Assembly (NCBI GenBank): GCA_964468125.1
Contig: CAYXVF010000046.1
Location: forward strand, 1 to 45,357
From: CAYXVF01 sp964468125
GTDB lineage: Bacteria > Myxococcota > XYA12-FULL-58-9 > CAYXVF01
Length of the DNA stretch: 45,357 nucleotides
Reading direction: 5' to 3'
Shown here in pieces: positions 1 through 7,456 of this stretch. Made by a program: the position numbers and the translations under genes. The notes under the pieces are model-generated. The model made no database searches, had not been told where the DNA came from, and was given only the letters and a program-made list of their open reading frames with translations. Numbering within the stretch: position 1 is the stretch's first letter; each line of letters begins with the position of its first letter.

Positions 1-171
1 GTTGTCGTTGTCGTTGTTCGAGTTCGAGTCACCACCCCCGTTTTGGTTGCCGTTGTCCTCCGCAGTCGGAGGGTCGAGACGGATCGGCTCGATTTCGCCG
101 GTGTCGTAGCAAGCGGCTGCACAGGCCAGAATCACCGCTGCCGCGGCCGCACGAAGTTGTCCCGTCGTCAC
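1..171 (-). CDS. Lipoprotein with Asn-rich tether, 5' part only
   Basis: Reading from a GTG at 171 (or the in-frame TTG at 174) the frame stays open for 57 codons to the window edge. A GGAG sequence lies about 10 bases upstream. The N-terminus is Ala-rich and hydrophobic with two possible lipobox cysteines (residue 17 in ILAC, residue 21 in AAAC). A Pro-containing stretch follows, then a low-complexity run of Asn, Asp, Gly and Ser that continues past the edge. The same architecture recurs in two other lipoproteins here (20934-22724 and 27606-28313), which supports the call. The functional domain is outside the window, so no role can be given. It is divergent from the gene starting at 357. Confidence 0.6.
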   Translation of the reverse strand, partial: MTTGQLRAAAAAVILACAAACYDTGEIEPIRLDPPTAEDNGNQNGGGDSNSNNDNDN

Positions 172-356
172 CAAGGTGGGTCTCCTGCCGATAGCTTGCC
201 GATCCGTCGGGGCGACGATCAAGCCCGTTCTCGCGAACTTTGGGTCATCTGAGCGATCCGCGCAACGCCTGCAGCCCGACCATCGATAACGAAACCGGAG
301 ACTGGATACTGACGTATAGGGGGAGTGTGAGCGCACGTCCCAAAGAGGAGGCTCAG

Positions 357-1496
357 ATGTCACGCGGTTCTCGCGCGCGTATCTCGAATGACCCGGAAGA
401 GCGGCCGAGCATGCTCGATCGCATCAGCGATCTGATCGAGCGTCAAAACCAGCTTCGCGTCGAAGAGGCGATGCGGCGCGAGGACAAAACCCGCGAACGG
501 GACAGTCTCGAAGACTATCGCGACCTCTTGCGCGAAATCACCGAACGCGACGTGCGCTTCGAGCACGAACAAGGCATTCGCGAGCGCAATCAGGACGAAC
601 AACTGGTCGAGCTCGCCGAAGCGGCGGTGCTCGAATCCGGCAAGAACGCGCTGCGCAACAGCCCACACCAGAGCGAGCGACTGAGCGAGGGCGAAATCGC
701 ATCGATCGAAGGAGTCAGTGACCCGAGGCTCGCGAACAACCAGGCTGCCCGCACCGCCATGGAGGCGACGAAGCATCAAATCCGAGCCGCCCTCCCCGCG
801 GAAATCGCCGGCTCCGAGCTCTACCTCAGCCTCGAAAAGCTCACCCGGCCGCGAAAGGCCGAAGGCGAGCTCGACAACTCGAGCTTCGCCAATCGGTCGG
901 GCATGCAGGGCCGCGTCAAGAGCGAGATCCAAGCGGGCCGCGTGAAAGACCTGGTGGAGCGGGTCGATGAGCAGGTCGCAGCGGACGAAGTGGTGCGCCT
1001 CCGTGAAGAAGAGGTGACCGACGAAGGAGAGCTCGCCTCCGCCGGTCAGACCTACCACGACGTGGTCGACATGATGACCTCCAAGCGACGCCGAGGGGAG
1101 GAGGTGAGTGCGGAAGACGTTCAGCTCGTAGCCACTCACCGTCTTCGCCTCATGGAGGGCATGCGCGACTACATTCCGAAATGGGCGCCCGAGAACCCGC
1201 AGCGCTGGATCAGCATGGGCGACCGCTATGTCTTCGACATCAGCCTCGCCGCAGTCCCGGAGGAGCTCGTCAAGGACACCGCCGCCTACGAGGGGATGCA
1301 GGACTTGATGCGCAACGAAGCGGTCTTCGCCCTGCGCGCACCGGAGCTCTCGGAAGACGCGATCGGGCGCAAGAGCTCGCAGCTTCGACGAGAGACCGCC
1401 GCCGCCGACGCAAAGAGAGACGCCGAGGCCAAGGCGGAATCCCTACGACCCCGCCTCTTTCTGACACCGGGAAACGGGAGCGAGTGGATCGCTTAG
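357..1496 (+). CDS. Hypothetical highly charged helical protein, 379 aa
   Basis: The ATG at 357 has a strong AGAGGAGG ribosome site just upstream; the frame is open further back to a TTG at 240, but that part has no ribosome site. The protein is soluble, without signal peptide or membrane segment. Residues about 20-120 are dense in Arg, Glu and Asp and look like long amphipathic helix or coiled coil. The C-terminal third is more mixed, with a Trp-containing patch (KWAPENPQRW) that suggests a folded domain. I do not recognise the family. Third-position GC content and the ribosome site make it a convincing gene. It converges on the small coiled-coil gene at 1555-1869 with 58 bp between them. 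Confidence 0.7.
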   Translation: MSRGSRARISNDPEERPSMLDRISDLIERQNQLRVEEAMRREDKTRERDSLEDYRDLLREITERDVRFEHEQGIRERNQDEQLVELAEAAVLESGKNALRNSPHQSERLSEGEIASIEGVSDPRLANNQAARTAMEATKHQIRAALPAEIAGSELYLSLEKLTRPRKAEGELDNSSFANRSGMQGRVKSEIQAGRVKDLVERVDEQVAADEVVRLREEEVTDEGELASAGQTYHDVVDMMTSKRRRGEEVSAEDVQLVATHRLRLMEGMRDYIPKWAPENPQRWISMGDRYVFDISLAAVPEELVKDTAAYEGMQDLMRNEAVFALRAPELSEDAIGRKSSQLRRETAAADAKRDAEAKAESLRPRLFLTPGNGSEWIA

Positions 1497-1554
1497 GGAT
1501 ACGGAGTTGTGGCGGACTCCGGGTTTGTCTCGCACACGCGTGGCCGCTTCGTGC

Positions 1555-1869
1555 CTAGACCACCTTGCGGCGGTGCGGCTCGATACTGTCGAGGCGTCGC
1601 GAGACGTCCGAGGTCGCATGGCGCAGAATTCGGCTCATCTCGTCGAGATGATCGAGCTTTCCAAGAATCGGCTCGAAGCTCGCTCGGACCTCCTCGCGAA
1701 AGGCGTCCAGTGATTCGATGTGCTCCGAGAGCTGTCCTATCCAGTCAAAGGCCTTGGCGCGAGCCCGGGTGAGCTCCTCGAGCTTGTCATCCATCGCGTT
1801 GAGGCGCTGCTCGATGCGCCCGAGAATCTGTTCGAGGTCGGTTTCCGCCATGATTTCGGAGGCTAACAC
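1555..1869 (-). CDS. Small coiled-coil protein, about 100 aa
   Basis: The product is almost entirely predicted helix with heptad-like spacing of Leu/Ile (LEQILGRIEQRLNAMDDKL and onward) and a basic C-terminal tail. The frame opens at a GTG at 1869; an ATG at 1851 (MAETDLEQ) is the other possible start. Neither has a strong Shine-Dalgarno sequence. No signal peptide or membrane segment is present. Its function is unknown; such proteins often serve as oligomerising or scaffold subunits, but nothing here identifies a partner. It is divergent from the LON-domain gene at 1950. Confidence 0.6.
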   Translation of the reverse strand: MLASEIMAETDLEQILGRIEQRLNAMDDKLEELTRARAKAFDWIGQLSEHIESLDAFREEVRASFEPILGKLDHLDEMSRILRHATSDVSRRLDSIEPHRRKVV

Positions 1870-1949
1870 GCGTAATCGCGCTCAAAAAAAATCCCGCGGG
1901 AGGGATTCGCTTGCTCCGGAGGTTGCGCATCACGGCCGGAGGCGATTAA

Positions 1950-2636
1950 TTGAAGTCCGTGAGTGCCACCGACCCATCGCACACGATCGACGTCATCGAG
2001 CGCCTTCCGACGTTCCCCCTGCCGAGCACCGTGTTGTTCCCGGGGACGGTTCTGCCTCTGCACATCTTTGAGCCGCGCTATCGGCAAATGGTCGAAGACG
2101 CGGTGGCAGGTGACGGTTTGATGGCGGTGGCGCTCGTGCGCCCGGGCTTTGACCTCTCCGGTGCCCCTCCGATTCACGACGTCGCCGGCTGTGGCCGCAT
2201 CATTCACTCGGAGAAGCTGGAGGATGGCCGCTACAACATTCTCGTGCAGGGAATTGAGCGGGTAACGCTCGTGGAAGAGTTGGAAGGGGACAAACTCTAT
2301 CGCGAGTTTCGGGCCCGGGTGATCCCGCGCCCGAACGACGACATGCTCCGGGCCGCCGAGGGCGAGCTCGCGAAGCTCCAGAGCTGTGTTTTGAGCCTCC
2401 GAACGATGATCGGTGAGCAAGACGCACCGCTCATTGAGGTGCTCCGCTCCACGTCCGACCCTCTCGAGCTCGCGGACATCCTCGCAGCTTCGTTGATCTC
2501 CGAGCCGGAGATGCAGCAGCAGGTCCTCGCGACGAACGACCTCTCGCGGCGTCTGGCGACACTGATTGACGTGCTCGCGGAGGTGATGCTTCGCGTCGGC
2601 TCGACGCAAACCACCGAGCAAAGCGAGCTCAACTAG
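1950..2636 (+). CDS. LON peptidase substrate-binding domain protein
   Basis: The 228-residue product matches the N-terminal LON substrate-binding (PUA-like) domain. The typical opening LPTFPLPSTVLFPGTVLPLH is followed by IFEPRYRQMV, and a GCGRI strand motif comes further on, with a helical C-terminal bundle. The AAA+ and Ser-Lys protease domains of Lon are absent, so it is a stand-alone LonN-type protein; in other bacteria these are of uncertain function. A TTG at 1950 is chosen because GGAGG at 938-942 of the second kilobase (1938-1942) lies 7 bases before it; the in-frame GTG at 1959 is an alternative. The protein is cytoplasmic and monocistronic by context. Confidence 0.88.
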   Translation: MKSVSATDPSHTIDVIERLPTFPLPSTVLFPGTVLPLHIFEPRYRQMVEDAVAGDGLMAVALVRPGFDLSGAPPIHDVAGCGRIIHSEKLEDGRYNILVQGIERVTLVEELEGDKLYREFRARVIPRPNDDMLRAAEGELAKLQSCVLSLRTMIGEQDAPLIEVLRSTSDPLELADILAASLISEPEMQQQVLATNDLSRRLATLIDVLAEVMLRVGSTQTTEQSELN

Positions 2637-3012
2637 CCCGCGTACGGGATTTCACGTCTCCATCGCAGATACTGAGGACGAAAGGCGTTCTCGAGCACCG
2701 ACCAACTGGCCGGAATGATTCGTCTTTGTCGTTTCTTGAAAAGGAAGGTGATCCGATCGCTCGGAGCCGCTAGGGTTTTGTCATGGGAAGTTCACGAGAG
2801 CTTCTCAGGGGAGGCAACTCGGTGACACACTGCGTCCATCAATCCTCGACGCGACCGACGCACCCGCTGACCCGCTTCTCAACCACCCACCACTCAACCG
2901 CAGGAGGAATGCCCAGCCAGAAACGGCGGAGGTGCCCGTGCGCCGGGACGAAGATGGGAGGTCCCGCCGTCCGAGCCCCCGCAAACGACACAAACTCGAG
3001 AGGGAGTAGTAC
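2637..3012 (+). other. Intergenic region upstream of hpf
   Basis: This 376-bp stretch has no convincing gene. A 46-codon frame begins at an ATG at 2909 behind AGGAGGA and overlaps the start of hpf, but its composition is poor and the ribosome site is too close to the ATG. The region presumably holds the hpf promoter and leader; I could not pick out reliable -35/-10 elements or a sigma-54 site. Confidence 0.4.
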
Positions 3013-3447
3013 ATGCAAGTTATCGTCAAGGCACGTCACACGACTCTAACCCCTGCGCTGCGTGCCCACGCCACTGAGAAGCTCGGGACCGCGGTCAAAC
3101 GCATCTTCGACCGCCCCGCCGCAAAGATAGAGATTGAGCTGAGCGAGCTCGTCGCGAAGAACGGCCAGGACAAAGAGTGTCGGGTGACGCTCTTCATGCC
3201 CAAGGGCCCAACCGTGTGCATCACCGAAATCGACGATGACATGTACAAGGCGATCGATCTCGCCCAGGACAGGCTCCTGAAGCAGATCAAACGGCAACGA
3301 GGCCGCAAGAAGCAGGCGAAGAAGACGCGACGCTTGGTCAAGGCGAAGCGGGACGAAACCATGCGTGAGAATCTGACCGTGGTAGAAGAGTCGCCGGCCT
3401 GGCTCGCAGAAGTGGAGAGCTTCGAGCGCTCGCTCGCGAACGGCTAG
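3013..3447 (+). CDS. hpf: Ribosome hibernation promoting factor (HPF/YfiA family)
   Basis: The product binds the 30S decoding region and silences ribosomes in stationary phase. The beta-alpha-beta start (MQVIVKARHTTLTPALRAHA) and the segment CITEIDDDMYKAIDLAQDRL are typical of the S30AE domain. The protein is 144 residues with a basic linker at about 95-120 (KRQRGRKKQAKKTRR) and a short acidic tail. It therefore lacks the dimerisation domain of long HPF. The ATG has GAGAGGGAG 8-9 bases upstream. A strong terminator follows at 3492-3539, so it is probably monocistronic. In many proteobacteria hpf sits beside rpoN; no rpoN is present here. Confidence 0.92.
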   Translation: MQVIVKARHTTLTPALRAHATEKLGTAVKRIFDRPAAKIEIELSELVAKNGQDKECRVTLFMPKGPTVCITEIDDDMYKAIDLAQDRLLKQIKRQRGRKKQAKKTRRLVKAKRDETMRENLTVVEESPAWLAEVESFERSLANG

Positions 3448-3491
3448 CCCGCTCTCGTCGCGCTCGCGGCGCGCATCGTTGAATCTCTGTT

Positions 3492-3539
3492 GCCCGGTGA
3501 TCGTCCGAGCTAGGATGATCACCGGGCACTTTGGTTTTT
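3492..3539 (+). terminator. Rho-independent terminator after hpf
   Basis: A perfect 11-bp stem, GCCCGGTGATC (3492-3502) with GATCACCGGGC (3517-3527), encloses a 14-base loop and is followed by a T-rich tract (CTTTGGTTTTT). It lies 45 bp after the hpf stop and just before the ribosome site of the next gene. Confidence 0.85.
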
Positions 3540-3552
3540 GGGAGAGAACCCG

Positions 3553-4199
3553 ATGGGCGCAGCACTGCTCCTGAGCTTCCTGGCGGCCGGGGAAGGCTCC
3601 ATGGCGGTCCTGCCGCTGCAAGCGCGGCGNNNNNNNNNNNNNNNNNNNNNNNNNNNNNNNNNNNNNNNNNNNNNNNNNNNNNNNNNNNNNNNNNNNNNNN
3701 NNNNNNNNNNNNNNNNNNNNNNNNNNNNNGCGTCGTGTCTTCCTCCGGTCAACAATTCGCCTGCGACCAGGCGATCACGCGGGGAGCTGGCTGCACCGTC
3801 GCCGCCCTACCCAGCGGGAACGCACAGGTCGTCGTGAGCGCCAAAGATCACAACCCCGCGACGGAGAAGGCTGAGATCGAGGGGACGAGCTCGACGGTCG
3901 TCTACCGAGTAGACAGCAAGCTCAGCACCTGGTCGTGGATCTGCTATATCGGCGGAGGCGCCATGGCCTTCACCGGGGGGGTGAGCTTGGGACTGTCCGG
4001 GCTCGATGATCAGTCCTCCGGAATCTTCACAGGCATCGGCGTGACCTATCTCGTGCTCGGTACCGGTCTCATGGGACTCGGCTATTTTCTCGACCGCAAC
4101 GTATCCCTGGAGCGCGTTGAGCTCTCCGAGCCGACACTGACCGTTGTTCCTACGGTAGGCACGCAGGGTGCCGGTCTCGGCGCGGTCGTGCGCTGGTGA
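3553..4199 (+). CDS. TolB/FlgO-like envelope protein with PEGA-like and membrane C-terminus, broken by a gap
   Basis: The ATG at 3553 follows GGGAGAGA by 7 bases and gives a signal-like N-terminus (MGAALLLSFLAAGEG), then MAVLPLQAR. This is the usual beginning of the TolB-like/FlgO-like domain in myxobacterial proteins. After the 100-N gap the coding sequence resumes in another frame. It has a PEGA-like strand region (SGQQFACDQAITRGAGCTV, then LPSGNAQVVV), a TVVYRVD segment, two hydrophobic helices near 3940-4080 and a short tail. The frame change means only that the true gap length is unknown, or that two genes were joined. Homologous layout favours one gene. Its role is unknown, probably periplasmic or inner-membrane-associated. 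Confidence 0.55.
3630..3729. other. Assembly gap (100 N)
   Basis: Exactly 100 N, the conventional placeholder for a gap of unknown size. The flanks (GCAAGCGCGGCG and GCGTCGTGTCTTCC) share no duplicated sequence, so real sequence, probably the middle of the TolB-like domain, is missing. Confidence 0.98.
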
Positions 4200-4240
4200 T
4201 GGCGCGACGAGCACGAAGAGGCTACAACGAATTGGCGTGA
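4199..4240 (+). other. 13-codon frame bridging two genes, possible coupling peptide
   Basis: The stop TGA of the upstream gene (4197-4199) overlaps an ATG at 4199. That frame encodes MARRARRGYNELA and ends in a TGA at 4238-4240, which overlaps the GTG start of the flavoprotein gene (4237). The mini-frame thus links both ends by TGATG and GTGA overlaps. It may serve reinitiation, or may be chance; no product function is proposed. Confidence 0.25.
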
Positions 4241-5550
4241 GCCCTCCCACACTCATCATAGGCGGCGGACTCGCCGGCTTGAGCTGCGCCCGGCATCTTG
4301 CGGGTGAATGCGTTATCCTCGAGCGCAGCGACCGCGTCGGCGGCGTGGCCCGCTCGTTCCATCACGAGGGATTCACCCACGACTGCACCGGTCACTGGCT
4401 GCATCTACGGGATGCGGGGATCGAGCGCCTGGTGGGCGAGCTGTTGGGAGACGAGCTGATTCGCGTGGAACGGATCGCGGAGATTCACTCCCACGGCACG
4501 CGCACCCCCTATCCATTTCAGGCGAACACACGGGGTCTTCCTGAGGAGGTCGTGGTGTCGTGTGTTCTCGGTTATTTCGAGGCACGAGAGAAGACATTCA
4601 AGGGCGAGTACGACGAGCCTGAGACCTTCGAAGACTTCATTCGCCAACGGATGGGCGACGGAATCGCTGAGCATTTCATGATTCCCTACAACACGAAGCT
4701 GTGGACCGTGCCGCCGTCGCACATGAAATACGCCTGGACCAGCCGCTTCGTGCCCCTTCCCACCCCCGAAGAGGTCGTGCGCGGGGCGGTGAGCTTCAGC
4801 GGCAATAGGGGCCTCGGCTACAACTCTTCCTTTCTCTATCCACGCGAAGGAGGCATCGGCCGCCTGCCCGACCGAATGGCGCAGACTCTCGACGTGCCGA
4901 TCCACACGGGAGCGGAAGTGGTTTCGGTGGATTGGCACGCGCGCTCCGTACGACTCGCGGATGGCGCGCAGCTCCCGTATGCGTCACTCGTTTCAACGAT
5001 GCCACTCAAAGACCTCATCGAGCGTCTCGTGGACACTCCGGTGGCCATTGCCGATGCTGCATCGAAGCTGCGTGCGACGACGGTGAGCTATTGGGATGTT
5101 GGTGTGGCCCGTCCGAACGCGCCGGACGATGCGCACTGGATCTATTTTCCCGAGCACGACGTGCCGTTCTATCGAGCAGGGTCTGCGAGCGCCGCGGTCC
5201 CGTCGCTCGCCCCAGAGGGTCATCGCTCCTATTACGTGGAGACGAGCCACCCCCGCGGAACACCCTGCCCAGTTTCCGACGCTGAAATCCTCGAAGGAAT
5301 GCGCCGGGTCGGCCTGTTGGAGCGAGACGAGGAGCCCGTGTTGTTTCGACGACGCACGATCGATTGCGCCTACGTCCTGATGGACGAGCATTACGGCGAC
5401 GCGCGCGCACTGCTCTTGGACTGGCTCGAAAAGCGAGGCATCTTTAGCATTGGTCGCTACGGGTCTTGGATCTACGATTCCATGGAAGGTGCGATGGTCC
5501 AGGGGCGTGACGCGGCCGCACGGATTTCCACCGACCGCGCCCAACGCTGA
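4237..5550 (+). CDS. FAD-dependent amine-oxidase / UDP-galactopyranose mutase-like flavoprotein
   Basis: The 437-residue product begins with an ADP-binding Rossmann motif, PTLIIGGGLAGLSCARHL, then LERSDRVGG. It ends with the second FAD-contact region (GRYGSWIYDSMEGAMVQG). The middle block YNTKLWTVPPSHM resembles the conserved segment of UDP-galactopyranose mutase-like and protoporphyrinogen-oxidase-like proteins. The exact substrate is not readable from sequence. The GTG at 4237 is chosen because the Rossmann strand starts a few residues later; the frame is open back to 4168 inside the upstream gene. The stop overlaps the start of the polysaccharide deacetylase gene (TGATG at 5548-5552). That coupling suggests a joint role in surface polysaccharide chemistry. 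Confidence 0.8.
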   Translation: MSPPTLIIGGGLAGLSCARHLAGECVILERSDRVGGVARSFHHEGFTHDCTGHWLHLRDAGIERLVGELLGDELIRVERIAEIHSHGTRTPYPFQANTRGLPEEVVVSCVLGYFEAREKTFKGEYDEPETFEDFIRQRMGDGIAEHFMIPYNTKLWTVPPSHMKYAWTSRFVPLPTPEEVVRGAVSFSGNRGLGYNSSFLYPREGGIGRLPDRMAQTLDVPIHTGAEVVSVDWHARSVRLADGAQLPYASLVSTMPLKDLIERLVDTPVAIADAASKLRATTVSYWDVGVARPNAPDDAHWIYFPEHDVPFYRAGSASAAVPSLAPEGHRSYYVETSHPRGTPCPVSDAEILEGMRRVGLLERDEEPVLFRRRTIDCAYVLMDEHYGDARALLLDWLEKRGIFSIGRYGSWIYDSMEGAMVQGRDAAARISTDRAQR

Positions 5551-6449
5551 TGGCCTCTCTCTGCCTCACCCTCGACCTTCTGAGTCTCCCGGTCTACGGC
5601 GCCGTTCACGATGTTCCGGTCCGGGGCAGCCGATTCTCTCCCTATGAAAAGCCGCTTCAGCGATTCCTCGAGCTCATGGGCGCGCTCGGGGCCCGGTCGA
5701 CTCTCTTCGCCACAGGTCTAGACCTCTTGCAGCCGAAAGCGCGCGAACGCGCGCGTGAAGCGCTCGCGCAGGAGCACGAGCTCGCAAGTCAGGGGCACGA
5801 ACACGATTTTGTTCTGAGCAGCCGCTCGGAGGAACGAATCCGTTTGGACTTGCGCACGAGCATCGACACGATTCGGGAGGCGGTGGGAAGGGTCCCGCGA
5901 GGGTTTCGGGCGCCAGGCTACAGCACGAGCAACCGCCTTCTCGACGCGCTCGAGCACGCTGGGTTCTACTGGGACTCTTCCGTCTACCCGTCGCCTCTCT
6001 TCTACGGCGCCAAGGCGGCGATGCTCGCGACTTATAATCTGCTCAATCGCACGCCGGCGCTCCTGTTCGACACGCCACGGGTCCTGAGTGCGCCGCGCGA
6101 ACCGTACCGGCCAGGCACCGCCTTTCGTCGCGGGCGTCGCGCACTCTTCGAGCTACCGGTGGCGGATCCCTATGGAGCGCCATTGAATGGTCACCTTTTG
6201 TCCAGCCTGTCGGACTCACTCGTGGAGCGTCTTGCAGCCCTCACAAAAAGACGCGAACACTTGGTGATCGCGTTTCATGCGATGGAGCTCGCGGACCCGG
6301 ATGACGTTCCGAGCGCCCTGGCGCTCCACCATCCGGTACTGGCGAACCCCTGGCGTGAGCGTCAGCGCGCATTGCAGAGAGCCCTGGCGCTCTTCGCCGA
6401 TGGGCGCGCGTTGCTCACCTGCTCCGAGCTGGTTGCTCGGCTCACTTGA
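5550..6449 (+). CDS. Polysaccharide deacetylase (NodB-like) family protein
   Basis: The fold is recognisable from TLDLL (residues 7-11), STLFATG (50-56), the His cluster QGHEHDF (81-87) and GFRAPGYS (118-125), then DSSVYPS. The family removes N- or O-acetyl groups from glycans using a metal held by an Asp and two His. Here the second Asp of the usual TFDDG is Leu and the first His of HxxxH appears to be Gln81, so the metal site is atypical. There is no signal peptide, which fits a cytoplasmic or membrane-associated enzyme. It is translationally coupled to the flavoprotein upstream. The last 8 bp overlap the end of the convergent HAD gene. Confidence 0.8.
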   Translation: MASLCLTLDLLSLPVYGAVHDVPVRGSRFSPYEKPLQRFLELMGALGARSTLFATGLDLLQPKARERAREALAQEHELASQGHEHDFVLSSRSEERIRLDLRTSIDTIREAVGRVPRGFRAPGYSTSNRLLDALEHAGFYWDSSVYPSPLFYGAKAAMLATYNLLNRTPALLFDTPRVLSAPREPYRPGTAFRRGRRALFELPVADPYGAPLNGHLLSSLSDSLVERLAALTKRREHLVIAFHAMELADPDDVPSALALHHPVLANPWRERQRALQRALALFADGRALLTCSELVARLT

Positions 6450-7227
6450 AGGAGGCGAACTTCTGAACCTCTCGCAGGAGAGGCGGTGGATTGGGTGAGT
6501 GCGGCGCGTCGAAGGCCATCACGGTGGCGGATGGAAACGCTCGGCGGAACACGTTTGCGTTCGCTGGCTCGTTGTCAAAGGTGGCGATCACCTTGCCGTA
6601 GTGGCGGAGGTAATTCGTAACTTGTTGCTTGAAGATCGCGTCCTGAGTCTGAGCGGTGGGCTTCATGATGAGCTCGGTCCCCTGGATACCGATGGGGAGA
6701 CCCTGGTCGCGCAGAGCGCGCACCGTCCCCATCAGCTGCCGCGGGGCGTCTCGACCGGTGAGGTACACGATGCGCGCGCCGTTGGAGTAGAGCGTACGAA
6801 CGTAGCTGACGACACCCTCTACCGGCTCGTCGTACTTTAGGTATTCGTCTTTGAAAAACCGCTCGGACCAGAAGACCGCGGCGTTGTTCACCACCGCTTC
6901 CTCGCTCACCCCGACCCCATTCAGAGTCTCTGTGAGCTGGTACTCGATCTGGTCGCGGGTGAGCATGCGAAGCTTCTCGGCCGCCTTTGGGCGCACCGAC
7001 TGGAGCTCTTTGTCCGCGTATTCCTTCAGAATCTTCAGGGTTCGCGTGCGGTTGTCGAAGATCGTGCCATCGAGGTCGAAGATGACCATCGGCCGCTGCT
7101 GCTTGTTATAAGCCGTTCGTACGTCGTTGAGGATTTGCAGCAAACGACCGTCGCTCTGAGCGTTCGCGAAGCCGGGCACCGAAACGCCGAGGACGACGGC
7201 GATGAGAGCTGGTGCAAGAGACCGCAT
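6442..7227 (-). CDS. Secreted HAD-family acid phosphatase-like protein
   Basis: The 261-residue product has a cleavable signal peptide ending near ANA (residues 21-23). The four HAD motifs follow: I, FDLDGT, with Asp51 and Asp53; II, LTGRDA, with Thr157; III, a Lys near residue 200; IV, FDNEP, with Asp218. These predict a magnesium-dependent phosphohydrolase, exported to the periplasm; the substrate is unknown. The ATG at 7227 has GGAGG 10 bases upstream and immediately precedes the signal sequence, so the longer open frame to 7530 is rejected. It converges on, and slightly overlaps, the polysaccharide deacetylase gene and is divergent from the lipoprotein gene at 7457. Confidence 0.85.
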   Translation of the reverse strand: MRSLAPALIAVVLGVSVPGFANAQSDGRLLQILNDVRTAYNKQQRPMVIFDLDGTIFDNRTRTLKILKEYADKELQSVRPKAAEKLRMLTRDQIEYQLTETLNGVGVSEEAVVNNAAVFWSERFFKDEYLKYDEPVEGVVSYVRTLYSNGARIVYLTGRDAPRQLMGTVRALRDQGLPIGIQGTELIMKPTAQTQDAIFKQQVTNYLRHYGKVIATFDNEPANANVFRRAFPSATVMAFDAPHSPNPPPLLREVQKFASFK

Positions 7228-7456
7228 GAGCTTTTGTCCTCCGTAATGGGTCTTCGAGGGACGATAGTACAGCGCCGAGGCGGAGCCAAAACGTCTCCGG
7301 CACGGTGCAGACGCACGATATCCCAAAAGATTCAGCTTTCGATGGTTTCTCCCAGGAAGGCACGCAACGCAATCGCAGTCGCTGCCGAAAAGCACATTGG
7401 CGAGGTGCGCTGCGGCCGGGTGTGCCAGGGTGCGACCCGCCGATGAGAGGTGAGAC
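7228..7456. promoter_or_regulatory. Divergent intergenic region
   Basis: These 229 bp separate the starts of the HAD gene (reverse) and the repeat lipoprotein gene (forward), so promoters for both should lie here. I see no confident -35/-10 pair, operator palindrome or conserved riboswitch element. Confidence 0.4.

Noticed and set aside
360..1139. A 259-codon reverse-strand frame opposite the helical protein
   Set aside because: No ribosome site; Leu/His/Phe-rich shadow of a GC3-biased gene on the plus strand.
2783..3049. Small frame overlapping the start of hpf
   Set aside because: The composition is not coding-like and the possible start at 2909 has its ribosome site too close.
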